In this document: positions 33,709-46,300 of the stretch, piece by piece | How positions within the stretch are numbered: the first letter of the stretch is position 1 | Layout of the letters: every line of letters begins with the position of its first letter | From: Costus lasius | Taxonomy: Eukaryota > Streptophyta > Magnoliopsida > Zingiberales > Costaceae | Direction of reading: 5' to 3' | NCBI GenBank assembly: GCA_027563935.2 | Contig: CM050448.1 | Location: forward strand, 126,271,190 to 126,335,189 | DNA: 64,000 nucleotides | Translations under genes and position numbers: made by a program | Notes under the pieces: model-generated | Told to the model about the DNA's origin: nothing | Seen by the model: the letters and a program-made list of their open reading frames with translations, nothing else | Database searches by the model: none

Positions 33709-35121
33709 TGTTAAGCCCAGGTGCTGGACCTAAGCCCAAATTGATGGCAACCCAATCATCTAACCCAATCCTCTTTCCTTAGCGGATTGGGTTAGCGGGA
33801 TAGTGGGTCGAAGGACCCATTTGGCTGGGGCGAAGCTCCTATAGTAGCCCTTCGGTGCGATCATGTCCAGGGGGATGCTAGGTCCGAACGCGAGCGGCAG
33901 CAGTGTAGCTCTCCCTCTCCCTCTCCGATCTTCTCCCCCCCTCTCTCCGGTGTTGCAGCGGCTTCCGCCAGATAGGCGGCGGCGACATTGACTGCTTTTC
34001 CCGGTGGGTTGGGTGTGGCAGCGGGACAAAAGGGGCGGCGTCCCCTTTCCTTCCTCCTCCTATCTCTTTGGCGTCGCCGGTGGTGGAACCGACGGACGGA
34101 CATCTGCCGAGGTATGCTTCTACTTTCTCCTGCTCTGGCTTCGTCTAGAGGGTACGTTTATGTCGGTGGGTGTCGCCGACTCTTGCTTTCCTCCCCTTGC
34201 CGCGTTCCTCCGAATCTCGTCGTCTTCGATGAGATTGAGGACGGGCGGTGAGGCTAGGCTCGTCCGGCTTGGCTGAGGGCTTCGGCCCTCCTCCTGGTGG
34301 CGTCCGGCGGGCGTGGGGTTTAGCCCCCTTTGATGGACAGTGTCCGGCAAACTTGGACGGGTTCACCGGCACCTCCCCTGTTTCCAGCGAGGTCCAACTC
34401 GGCCAGAAGGTGCTCCAGCAAGCATCATGCGGGTCTTTGGCGAACCTCCGGCTGCCTATCTGCTGCCTTGATTTTTGTGCATGCCTCTCGCGGGTTCCGG
34501 ACTCGGTTCCCATTCCCTGCCGGCCAACTTCTCTCGGTCGGCAATCTCCCTGCAAGCTTCATGCTCTCGGCCAAGTTGTCATTCTCGATCGGCTACTCCT
34601 CGCCTCTCTAAACCCTAAACCCTAAACCCCTCCGGTTAAGTGCGTCAGCCTTGTGTGTTGTTGTCCGGCGTGTGTCGATTGAGTGTGTCGGATGTCTGCG
34701 AGACGTCTGACCGCCTGCGTGAGGTTTGTTTGGATTTTGGGCGTGTGCTCGGTGTCCTGCGAGACGTCATGGTTTGCGCGTGTGTGTGTCACCACTTACG
34801 TTCGGTTTTATTTCTTTTCGGTGTACCGGACTTATACGCACGCCGCGCCAGCATCGAGTCTCGGGTGTTGTACTCTGGTGGAGTTTAGAGCTGGATCGTA
34901 CAACGGTTCTTAGTAGGCGCGTGACAGTCGATGACTCATCGAGATAAGAGTCCAGGTGGCTGCCTGAGATAGACTGAGGAGTACATCGAGGACGTACTCC
35001 TACCGGTCACGTCCAGTTCGGTCGTTCGACTGCTTAGCCCCTGTATGGGCATGCTTGGGTGCGAGTGTTGACTCGCTTGTAATTTTGTTAAAATTTTATT
35101 ACCCTAATTATAGACGTAACA
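33709..35121 (+). repeat. solo LTR, about 1413 bp
   Basis: A GC-rich block sharply bounded by AT-rich DNA. It starts TGTTAAGCCCAGG and ends ATAGACGTAACA, so the ends TGTTA/TAACA are inverted as in LTRs. CTATT precedes it (33704-33708) and CCATT follows (35122-35126), a 5-bp target duplication with one change. No internal retrotransposon region adjoins either side, so unequal recombination to a solo LTR is inferred. Orientation is uncertain. ORFs up to 136 codons inside are GC artefacts. Confidence 0.65.
34608..34628. repeat. three telomere-like CCCTAAA units inside the solo LTR
   Basis: CTAAACCCTAAACCCTAAA is followed by CCCC. This equals the plant telomere unit or a tandem telo-box, a site bound by TRB/Myb-type proteins in promoters. 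Confidence 0.8.
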
Positions 35122-35126
35122 CCATT

Positions 35127-36335
35127 GCTATATAAATTATATAAATCATAAGAATATTATGATCCAATATAACTTTTTAATAATAATATTTATGTGTAGT
35201 TTAACCTTCATTCTTAGTATTTATATTGAACATAAGGTATAGAACCTGAATAATTCAATTATTAAATTTTTTTAATTTTTAAATACATTAATATAACAAA
35301 TATAATCAATTGATTCATTTGAGTATAATCATGCATTAGTCTTACTTAATTAAAAGACCAAAGATACAAATATTTTTGTTATATAAAAGAGACATTCTAT
35401 TTGGATTGCTCATATTTGTCTCTACACTTTATGATATATCTAATTATAGACTGTAGGTCACACAATTATAAATAATGTTGATTGTATCAAAGTATCCAAT
35501 GTCACATATAAATGTATGATGATATGATGATATCAAGTCTAAAAATCATATACACCATTATATAATAATATTTATGACATTTATAATTATTCATGTGATA
35601 TTTTTGTGGTGGGTTTCTCTAACATATATTTTTGTATTGACTTAGATATCAATACTTTTAACCTTACTCATGATTTCACCTCCTTATTTTAAATGTCCCT
35701 TTTAGGCACCCATCCATTGGTATATATTCTATATCTTCTGGTGTTCAAGGCAAAAGTCTTTTTTTTTTTTGCTTGAGAAAACTCCTTAGCAATGTGTTAG
35801 TTATTTAATTCCTATTTCAAAACAGGGCTAAAGCTCCAATCATTTATCTAGAAGCTATTAATTTTGACCGGCCAAATAGTCAAATTTTTGTAATCATGCA
35901 TCATGTGCACCTAGTCAAGTGCACATGCAGAAAACCATAAATCTTATTGTAAGCATGGCTTATGTCATCATCAATGTTATCTCCAAGCCGCCTCATTCGC
36001 AACGTCACTATGCTCCATAGTAAGTCACCTAAATGCTTGTTCGTCAAGGCGAGCTTCAGTGTTTCATTGGATGTTAATTAAGAATCAAAATCTACGAAGA
36101 TGCATTCACCTTCTCTTGTCCCCTAAGAATTCAACTAAATGAAGGCTATTTTATTAGCTCATGAGTCTTCTCCTACAAGTCTAAAGCACGTATAGACGAC
36201 TCCAAATAGTCTCCAACGAATCATAGGATTCACTTTTTTTCCGAAGAACCATTAGTGCAATGTTATCTATCTGCATTATAGGATAATTTCAATGGTCAGA
36301 TTGCTCTTGATAGATGTTGAATGAATTTCCATTTA
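35127..36335. other. AT-rich intergenic DNA
   Basis: No gene, RNA or defined element that I can support. Confidence 0.45.
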
Positions 36336-36339
36336 GTTG

Positions 36340-36770
36340 CAAATGTACACGATACAACCCGTCAACATGACACGACACAACACGAGATTTTACGGATCTG
36401 GGTTAAGCTAATTATGTTTTGTGTCGTAAACATATCGATACGTTTATGACCTGTCAAATTTCGTATCGTATTGGCAGGTCAACCTGTATAATATATATAA
36501 TATATATTATTAATTATTTTTAAAATCTTATTTGTGTCATGTCATGTCAATCGTGTCGCCTAATAACTTATATTATAAATCATGTCAATTGTGTCGTGTC
36601 ATTATTAAATGTGTCAGTCGTGTTGTGACGTGTCATTTGTGAAATAAATGAGTCATGTGTGTGTTTTGCATATTGACTTGTATACATAAACGGGTCGTGC
36701 TCGTGTCAAGTATAATTGTGTCACATGTCAAGTATTATATGACACATTATGACACGGGAAATACGAATTG
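36340..36770. repeat. GTGTC/GACAC-rich dispersed element
   Basis: The left end has ACATGACACGACACAACACG and the right end GTGTCACATGTC with ATTATGACACGGG; GTGTCGTGTC-like words fill the rest. Terminal words are partly inverted, as in a widespread class of plant repeats built of TCGTG/CACGA units. No coding capacity. Confidence 0.6.
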
Positions 36771-37070
36771 TCACTCCTACTCCTACTAAACTTAAAAACT
36801 ATTTTAATAAAGACATTAAGTCTTAAACGATGAAGATTATGATATGCTAATTTAATCTAAAAAAAAATATAATTATGCATTAGAGACTCTTACTAGGCTT
36901 AACAATTATTTTAATAAAGACATTAAGCAGAGAAGATTGTCATTTTAATAAAGACAGGGCAAGTGGAAGATAAATGGCTGATAAGGAATACACGCTCATG
37001 TAAAAGGTTAATTAGCTACCTACCTCCTTAGTCAATTGTAAGGGATGGATGAGTCAATGTGCCGCCCACA

Positions 37071-37078
37071 TAAATATA
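37071..37078 (+). promoter_or_regulatory. probable TATA box of the MYB gene
   Basis: CACATAAATATATCATT lies about 70 bases before the ATG, giving a leader of about 40 bases. Confidence 0.55.
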
Positions 37079-37142
37079 TCATTCCTTCCTAGCTAAATTA
37101 TTCCATTCCAAAATCTACACAAACTACAGTCCACAAATCATC

Positions 37143-37912
37143 ATGGGCAGATCTCCTTGCTGCGACAAGGCACACACCACCAAAGGAGCCTGGACAAAGG
37201 AAGAGGACCAGCTACTCATCGCCTACAGCAAAGCCCATGGGGAAGGCTCTTGGAGGTCTCTCCCCAAAGTTGCAGGTGATGATCTTTCACTTTAATTTCT
37301 CTCTTTCTACTATACAATATGTGATCAATATCTTCTCCACTTAGGCCTTCTCCGATGCGGAAAGAGCTGCCGGCTTCGCTGGATTAACTACCTCCGGCCT
37401 GATCTCAAGCGAGGCAACTTTACTGAAGACGAAGACGAGCTCATCATCAAACTCCATGGTTTGCTCGGAAACAAGTACGCCTCACACCTTTTCTGCTTAC
37501 TGTATCGATGCATTAGTGGTTCTCTTCCTTTAATTACACGCATGCTGGAGTGCTGCTATTGCTAAATTGCAGGTGGTCTGTAATAGCCGGGCAGCTACCA
37601 GGAAGAACCGACAGCGAGATCAAGAACTACTGGAACACTCGCATCAAGAGAAAGCTCATCGGCCGGGGCATAGATCCTCACACTCATCTCCCTACGGAAG
37701 CTTCCCAACTAACATTCCCAGCAACGTCCAATGAGTTAAGCTCCCGGCCCCCGCCTACAACGACGGGGCAATCTATGTCGAGCATGGTGAGCACCTGCAA
37801 AGAGAGGCGTCCCGACCTCAACCTCGACCTCTCCATCAGCCTTTCCCTCCTCCCTTCTCCGGCGCCATCGATAATGACTTCGCTGCCGGAAAGCGCGGTG
37901 GCAGAGGCCTGA
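37143..37912 (+). CDS. R2R3-MYB transcription repressor (subgroup 4-like, EAR motif), 200 aa
   Basis: Exons 37143-37275, 37345-37474 and 37573-37912 (133, 130 and 340 nt) show the standard R2R3-MYB three-exon pattern. The protein begins [18 protein letters not shown]2 has W17, W37 and W57; R3 has F70, W89 and W108. A C1-like motif [15 protein letters not shown] follows R3, and LNLDLSISL at about 170-178 is an EAR (LxLxL) repression motif, as in MYB4/MYB308-type repressors of phenylpropanoid genes. The usual bHLH-contact signature [DE]Lx2[RK]x3Lx6Lx3R is changed at its last two positions (V91 and Q95). The C-terminus is short for the subgroup and lacks an obvious zinc-finger-like C3 motif. It acts in the nucleus at AC-rich (MYB) promoter elements if typical. 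Targets in this plant are inferred from family only. Confidence 0.93.
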
Positions 37913-39960
37913 TGATCCAGCAGCAGCAACCTCGGGGGATTCAGAGCAATGAATCTTGTAAATGCCATGCAAACCCTAATTAAGAAACATGCGCCCAGAT
38001 ACTACTCACCGTTGGAGGAATTAGGGCAATGCACACATTAATTGGAATTAAATGCATGAATGATTGTTTTACCATATAAATTTTATCCTGATCATGGATG
38101 CATGTGTGCAGTTTTCTGCTTCAATAATTTATTGCGTATAATAACCTCAGATTTTTGTCTTGATTAATATATTCTCTTCTCTAGAAGAGAACACAGGATG
38201 TTCATGTATCTGAATTATTAATGAGCGTTTAATTGGGGAGAATGTGAGATGTTACGGTTAGTTGGCCTAACATATCTATAAGAGAATAATTAATTAAAAC
38301 ATTGTGCTTTGCTCGTGCATTGTTGAGTCTTCACTTTCTTCAGAGAGAAGTTACCAACAAGAATATAATGGATGCAATAAAAATTGATCTTTTGCTCATT
38401 TGTCAAAGTTTTGAGTCTTTGTTCACTAAGTTTAAATAGCCTTTGAGGCCAGAGTCATGGTGACAAAATATTATATAGTTGACTGAATTGCACTTAAAGG
38501 AGGTGTCCTGAGAGTGTATCTATCAATCTCATGAACATGTATCAATTTGACCTTAGGCAAAAAGTCAATTTGGGCATAGGATTTTTAAGAATTGAAGAAT
38601 TAAAAGTAGAAAATATCTAACATCTCTTCTACCTTGTATGGTGTTAGAGCCAAAAACAAAATTTGAAGTTTTAGTCCTACAATAATACAAAAGAAATCTA
38701 AAGGATTAAGGTATGTATTGAGGGATGCGGGTCCTCGTGTGTGGTTTGTCTTAGATCTAAAAAGCACGACAAAAGCAAGTGATCTTTATTATTTTGTTTA
38801 GTTCAAAGCAAGTGATCTAAAAGGTACGACAAAGCAAGTGATCTACAAACATCATCAAAATTACAAAAAAAAATATAAAATTAATTGAATAATCTTTATT
38901 ATTTTGTTTAGTTCAAAATCCCCTTGATCAAGATCTTTGATCATGAATATGAGTCTAGATTTGGAAAGATCAATACCAATTCATCAAAATACGCTTCAAA
39001 TTGGGTAAAGATTTATGAAATAAATTTGGATAATTGAAATATAAAAGTGGGCCTTAAAGAATGTTATCTAAGCCTAGTTTAGTTGTTGGATTAGAGTTAG
39101 CGTTGGGCATGGCCCAAATGGAATGAATTTTGAATGTACGTTTTAGGTGTGAACCAGATTTGGATTGAATCGTTGGCTTTGCTTGGGTCTGAAGAACCAG
39201 GTTTATCGCGTTTAATAATACCAAGGTAATAGTCAAACTTGGATGATATATAACGTCAGCTAAAAATTAAAAGGGTACATAACTGGACAGGGTCACTGTT
39301 CGCTTTTGCCTTTCAGTTTCTCAAGAGTTAAATTCATGAAAAAAAGAAAAGAAAAAGAAGTGTAATTTTGGACTCTTGTTGCTTAGATTCGCAAGCAAGC
39401 CAAGTATCAAAATATGAAGGGACTTTTAATAACAAAAATAATTATAAGTTGGAAAGATTCAGATCATTCGATGACAATTCTCGTAATATGAACGGGACTT
39501 TTAAGATTTTATTTTATTTTTCTATCCGCAAAAGTCTCACAACTCAACTTCAAAATGTTCAACCAGTGTAACATTATATTGTATTCTGTCATTCTGATTA
39601 TAAAAGTAGTACAACAATAATAAAATATTAAATTACTATTTTACTCAATAGAATAATTTTATATGACGATTATTCATAGCATATTCCTAATCCTAATAAC
39701 GAGACTGTCTTTGATTAGTAAATCAAATCGGTTCGTAAGAGATTGAGGATCCTAGTAAATATTATTCAAGTATACCAGCATAAAAACAATGTCCCACATC
39801 GAAGAAGAGTGGATCAGGGACTTGGCATGATTAACATTTAATGAGAATAGTTGTGGATCACCCGCATTGAGCAGGTCGCACGGACAATTTATTTGAATGG
39901 ACGTCTTGGACATGCCGCCTCTAATTTCTCTTTCAAAAATCAAAATCAATTCAAAGAGAA
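37913..39960. other. 3' flank of MYB and intergenic DNA
   Basis: No gene. A local repeat is seen: CTTTATTATTTTGTTTAGTT occurs near 38781 and again near 38893, with a GCAAGTGATCT phrase three times between 38750 and 38850. Confidence 0.45.
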
Positions 39961-40139
39961 ATGTGGGGTGTCAAGTTTTAATTAATTTCAGGGGTCGATT
40001 AGTTGAGCCGCAAGACGTATGCACCCAACCAGATGTGTGGATGTCATGAATCTAATCAGCCACCTTCTTGTGTTCAAGTTTCGCATTTCTCCAGCGGTCC
40101 AGCCTGCCGCCGCGCGTCGCGTTTCGCTTTTGCTTACGG

Positions 40140-40240
40140 CGACGTGTCCGATCGGCACACGTGTGAACCAACGCGGTCAATTCTATTACAGGTGGTGCTT
40201 GCTAACACCGACATAAGTCTGAAATTATCCACGTGGCATC
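40140..40240. promoter_or_regulatory. cluster of G-box/ABRE-like motifs without an adjacent gene
   Basis: GACGTGTC at 40141-40148, CACGTG at 40158-40163 (within CACACGTGTG) and CCACGTGG at 40229-40236 lie in a GC-rich patch 40080-40250. These are core sites for bZIP/ABF factors. The next gene start is 2 kb downstream, so function is doubtful. Confidence 0.3.
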
Positions 40241-40329
40241 ATAAATCGCGTGCTATTCCATCTGATTGAGCCAACAATACATATGATGCATGCCAATAGT
40301 GGCAACTCGTCACGTTATGTGTATCAATA

Positions 40330-42230
40330 ATTACGCTGGTTTCGTCGAAGAGAAAGATGGAAAGAAAGAAAGAGAAATGAACATATATAATCTTAAATAT
40401 TGTGAATCATACAAGACTTGTTGGTTCAACCTCCTAACCTAAGTCTAGACCTAGTTAAATCATCTGATTTGAGCCTAGAGCTAGTCTAATGCTAGATGAA
40501 CCTAAGCTATGTTAAACCTAACAGAGATATCTAAGAACCTAATTCATGATCAATCTATCACTGAAAATCTAACCTTACTAAATTCAACCCCTATACTATC
40601 ATCGATTCATTTCAATCCATTAGAAATCTCTATCTTTTTTTGGACCTATTTGTAATTTACAATACATTTCTGATGTATATAGAAATCCACAATTTGAATG
40701 AAAAGTGACATGAGCCAAAATTTCCAATTGCTCCTTGCACTTTGGATAAGTTTTGAAATTCAAATGTTGAGATTTATATTTGATTAATTAATGTTTTTTA
40801 ATGGCTAGAGAAAAATATGGAGCCAAATTAACTATTTAATAAATAAGAATAAAATAAATAAGCTGTCAGTGGGTCAGCGCCGGATAAAAACACGCTAACT
40901 GCAACACAATTTTTTTTTATTATTTTCTTATTTATTATGAATGAAATTTGTTTTTTTTTTTCAAATCTGAAAATTTGGTCTCCATCGTAACAGTGATTCT
41001 ATTATTATTATTATTATACATTATCCTTTTTTTATAGTTTCAGGTCAAGGGGGATCGAACGACTGGGTCATGGGTCAGACGGATGAGGCGGGCCACAAAC
41101 ACCCGCTGTGATTTCAAAAATTGAATTCAATGTCAGATAAGACATCAAGTTGCAGCCGCATGGCGTCCACATCCAATTGCCAATCTGTGAGAGTTGAGAC
41201 CTTAAGTCATAACCACATCAAATGTCCCTTTGAGTTGGACCAAAGATTTTTCTTTTCTTTTTTGCTCCTTAATATTTATAAATTTAATTTAGTTTTTGTT
41301 TGAGGCCTTCAAATTTAATTGTCCGTGCCAACTTTGGATGCACTGTTGACAACTGTGCCCAATTAATATCCCATTCTCTCCACTTCCCCATTTATGTGGG
41401 CTTCATTGTAATCTTTCCTTTTTTTTTTTCATTTCATATCATAGGTGGGACCCTTCATATATATGTGCATATATTTGTCTCCTTAGACACCGTCGTTGAT
41501 CTTAAATACGGTTAGATGGTATTCGTTAAATTATAATTATTTTTCTTTGAAATTTTTTATTTTATAGGAAAGATAAATCATATTGAATTACGTCAGTAGA
41601 ACTCTAGAAGACATTGGAAACTTGTAAGCGTTTACCTTTCTTCAAAGTCTTCGATTAGTTGAATGTCTTTGTCTTTAATACTTTCCTCATACTTGTGCAC
41701 CATACACTTATTTCTCTAAATACAAAAAAAAATAATTTTAAAATGTTTTACCTACCTCTTTTACGATTATTTTCATATTCTTTATGTAATATGCTAATAT
41801 TTACTGCTGCTTTAAATTTTTAATTGCCAAAAAAACAAATTTTCTCCTTTAATTTGGATTAAAAAAATCTGTCGGTGATGAAACTGACAGAAAAAGTCCG
41901 CCGTTTGAGTTTTGACTAACAGAAATACAGCCACCAGAAAAATTACCCGAAGAATAAAAATGAATTTTTTTTTCGTCTTCGCGTATGGCATAGGCGCATA
42001 GCTCAACTCACCCTGGCCCTGGGGCCTACTGCCGGCGGCCCGCGCACGGTTCCTGTTTATTTTATTTTCCCGTTGTTTCATCTAGCCGAGAGTCAAGATG
42101 CGTAAGCCAAATGGTGGTAAGTAGGAAGCGTACGATTCGCAGGTATTTGTTAAAAGAGAAAAAAGAAGGTTTCTTCTGAATATTATACTCTCCCAGTGGG
42201 CTCCACTGCGGCGAGCTTTCCTGCTTTTTC
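40330..42230. other. AT-rich intergenic DNA and distal FAB1 upstream region
   Basis: No gene supported. An 89-codon minus-strand ORF at 41812-42081 has no recognisable domain. 41000-41470 contains short ORFs on the plus strand only. Confidence 0.4.
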
Positions 42231-42239
42231 AATTTAATT

Positions 42240-43251
42240 TCTTCCTTCTTCGTTCAGTTTCCTCTTTCTTGTTTCTTCCTGCTTCGCCGCGTCTTGGACT
42301 TGGGTTTCTCCTCCCGTGTTCGGAGAATTTGGAGATCCGCTACCTCGTATTCGTTCCTTTCATCTCTTTAGCAGATAACGTCGAATCCTGGAAGACGGAG
42401 CCCGAGGTCATACAAGTAGCTCTTCCTTTAGGGGGGTTTCGAGCAGATTCTTTGGATTTCTCCCTTCCCGTAAGTGATTCTCTTCTTTTCTTTCTTCGCC
42501 CCTTTTTAAATCCTTTGTGTTTTTTCTCTGGTTACTCGCAAGATTGAAATCCTGATACTAAAATTATGTTCGTTTTTGATATGTTTCCTATTAATTATGG
42601 TCCTCTATTCTTGAATTGATGTTAGGCGTTGGCTCTTGACTTTGGATAATTCGGTATTTATTTGGTTTTTTTAGATCGTGCCTTGCGATCTGGTTAAGTC
42701 CGAATTTCCGTAGCTTAGTTTGCTTCACTCTGATCTGCTATCTTCATCTTTTCCCTATTTTGATTTCAGCACGATTTTTTGCGATTTTGTTTGGAGGTTT
42801 ATGGATTTTATTTTGCGGATGAGTTGTATCTTCTATGCTTTCGACTGATGAACTACTTTTTATGAAAATTTCAAATTACTTTGTTAAGTGCTTACCAATC
42901 TTCAGGTGGTAATATGTCCTGCTTTGATTCCTTGCCTCTACTAGATCAAGATCCTGTTGAGATCTGATTCAACCATCACTCATTTATGCAGATCCCGAAA
43001 GCCTTGGCTTGGTCGGAGGTGGAGGGTTTCGGGCTTTTAACTATTGTTTTTCTTCAGAAAAAAAACATGCATAGTTCCTAGATATTTTGCGATTAAGAAG
43101 CATTATGTTCGTTGCTTTTTAAACAAGAATATTGAAACAGATTTTAATTTTTATATTTTTCTGTTCTTGTTTGGTTGTGCATTTTGATTGGTTGGGTTGC
43201 ATTATGATTGTAATATATTTGTACCATAATATATTCTATTTTATCTTTTTA
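42240..43251 (+). other. 5' leader exon and first intron of the FAB1 gene
   Basis: A pyrimidine-rich leader ends at the donor CCC|GTAAGT (42470) and the acceptor TTTTTAG| precedes 43252. The leader frame carries no ATG in the reading frame of the protein. The exact 5' end is not visible. Confidence 0.6.
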
Positions 43252-43277
43252 GGGAAATTCCTTGAGCGAAGGTGTTA

Positions 43278-43333
43278 ATGTGATGCCACTGGAGTCAGAT
43301 GAACACTTGTGTCAATCATGTCTACTAAAATAG
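43278..43333 (+). promoter_or_regulatory. start-stop and overlapping uORFs before the FAB1 ATG
   Basis: ATGTGA at 43278-43283 is a minimal start-stop ORF. ATG at 43283 opens a 16-residue uORF ending TAG at 43331-43333, running across the main ATG at 43318 in another frame. Ribosomes using it could not easily reinitiate at the main start. Confidence 0.6.
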
Positions 43334-46300
43334 ACAGCTCCAGAACAGTGAATGCCAGCCATGGCACTCTAGACTTCTCCATGGAAAATTTTGGTAGTGG
43401 GAATTTAGAAATGAGTGGCTTGAGTCCATATCCCACTCCTCAACTTAGTCCTATGTCAAGCTACGATAGTTTTTCTTCAAGCTTTGGTAACTTGTTCTAC
43501 TACTGCTTCTTATTTTCCTTTCTAGAACTTTCTATCTTCATATTGTGTCTGCTTTACCTATCACTTTGCCTTTTTCCAGGTGATATCCAGGCGGGTCTGA
43601 ATTTACGTTGCTGGTATGTCTCGCACGTGTTGTCTGATTCAATGTTTTTATACACACAAACTGAATAAGAGAATAATAAAAAAAAACATATTTCTTTCAA
43701 AATAAACTGTGTTGTAAATACAAATTTCTCCTGAGTACTTTTTTTTTTGCTACACCATCATTTGTTGGATGGTTCTTTCAAAAAAAGCATGTATTTGACC
43801 AACTGAGAGAACCAGTAGCAGTCATCATGAGACCATATTTTTTTTAACAAGCTTATTTTCTGCCTATGTAATGGTTGATTGACTGCTATTTATTTATTTT
43901 TTGTCTTGTGACAGGGAGGATGGTTCTGCTTCTTTAGATACTTGTGGAAAACAAAAACAAGCGAATGTTGAATGTTCTCATGCTAAGATCAGTCATGAGG
44001 GCCCCAAAAATCACATTTCTACTGACAAGAGTTTGTCATTCAGTTCATTGGACAGTAATGAAGAGGAAAACAAACTAAGAAATGGCATCCCGGATGATAA
44101 AACTTTTGGTTTTGGCCTGTATAATGTAGATGATCATGTTGAGAATGATGTTCTACTGTTGTTACCTGATTTTGAGTCAGATTCACGCATTTGGGTACCG
44201 CCTGAACCAGAAAACATGGAAGATGACAAGCCCATAATTTCTGATAATTATGAAGATGATGAATACAGCAGTTCAGAGTGGAAACAACAAAGTTCGTTAA
44301 GCAGTTTGGATGAAATTCAAGGGATCAATCACAGTCATAGTGAAAAAAGACAAAAAGCAATGTTGGAAGCATTGAGTGGACAATTTAAAATTCTTGTAAG
44401 CCGGTTATTGCAATCCGGAGGAATTGCTCTTTCTGGCCTTGATGATGGTCAGGATTGGGTTGATGTTGTTTCTTCCTTATCATGGAATGCTGCATTGTTT
44501 GTTAAGCCTGATGCTACTGAAGGAAGGGCAATGGATCCTGGGTCCTATGTGAAGGTTAAATGCATCGCAGCTGGCACTCATCAACAAAGGTAATGTAGAA
44601 ATGGACACATTTGTAAAGCAATGTAATTTATGTATTTTTTCTGTCACTTTATGCCCATAATGCTATCTATCATTTTTCTGGAAATATTGGTTGCAGTGAA
44701 CTGATCAAGGGATTAGTTTTCAAGAAGAATGCTGCACATAAGCACATGCCAACCAAGTTTAGAAATCCTAGACTCCTACTGCTTCGGGGCTCACTTGGAC
44801 ACTCTGCAGTTGGTTTGTCATCATTTGAATCAATGAAGCAAGTAAGTTTACTAACATGTGATTATGACGATCATAATTTAGTCGTCCTTATTTTTTTTTT
44901 GCTCTCTTATCAGGAAAAGGATTATCTCAAGTCCTTAACTGAAATGATTGAGTCTTGCCATCCGAATGTGGTTCTCGTAGAGAAAAATATTTCTCGTGAT
45001 GTACAAGAATCTCTTATTGAGAAAGGAATAACTGTAGTTTCAGATATGAAACTTCATCGCTTGGAAAGGATTTCTCTGTGTACTGGTTCTCCTATCATTT
45101 CTTGTTCCAACTTTCCTGCAAATCTGATCCTGCCAAAATGCAACTCCTTTCATATTGAAAGGTTGGTGGAGGACCATAATAATGCCTGTGAAGGTGGAAA
45201 GAAGCTAAGCAAAACGTTAATGTTTTTAGAGGGGTTCCGGAAACCTTTGGGTTGTACCGTGAGTATGCTTGTTCCTTTATTTGTTGTTTGACTAGTGTAT
45301 CATTTTTAGCTATTGAATTTGTTCCTAATTCTATGAATATATATTAAGAATTATGGCTCATTGACATGAATTCACAAAATTCTCCTCTTATGAAATCATC
45401 AGTTGAAAGATGGTAAATATTTTAGGATGTAATATGTTTTTGCATTCCTTCCATGAGAACTTAATTTAGAACCTTTGACAAGCCGCATTATTTCTTAAAG
45501 CATTTAAAAAGCTTCATGCTTCATGTCATGTGCCTTCTCCCTTTTGTTGAGTCCCCCAACACCATTCAAAACCATGTCTATGCCTCAGTTTTTTTGTTCT
45601 TCAGTTTTTTATACCAAAATCTTGTTGTAGCATAGGGATATGACAATTTTTGAATTGTCACATTAGAGGCTATGGCCACCTTAAGGGTATGTTCTACAGA
45701 ACATACCCTAAGGTTCGTAATCATTGGGCTACCAATGAGGGAAAAAATAATTTATGGACTCCCCCTTCATAAGATTCATATAAAGAGGTCCACAAAACAC
45801 ATGCCAGTGTGACATAGGTCCTCTATTTAGATGTTGAATCACTTATCTTTTTTTACAGAACGCTTAACTTACATCACATGGTAGATGTGTAGAACATATG
45901 AATCCTATAAATGGGGATTTCTTTTTTTTTTTTCCACTAATCAGGGAGGCAACTTCCATTTTTTGAGAGGGAGATAGTAACTCTGAATATAGAATTTTCT
46001 TGCATTCGTATGAATACATACGCTCCTTTTTTGTGTTGAATTCATTGTTATTTTTTTCTTATTAAATCAAATAATAAACCAAATGTGGTAATTAATATTA
46101 TAATATATATAGGAATGCTTATAAACTATTGGAGGGTTATGATTGAATTTGAAAACTTTTTTTTTTCATTTTGCAGATATTGCTAAGGGGGGCCGGGAGT
46201 GATGAGTTGAAGAAGGTTAAGCATGTAGTTCAGTACACAGTCTTTGCAGCATACCATTTGATCCTTGAAACTTCATTCTTTGCGGATCAAAGGGTGTTTC

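Noticed and set aside
33760..34947. ORFs of 73-136 codons in the GC-rich block
   Set aside because: They lie within the solo LTR and have no recognisable domain; frames overlap on both strands.
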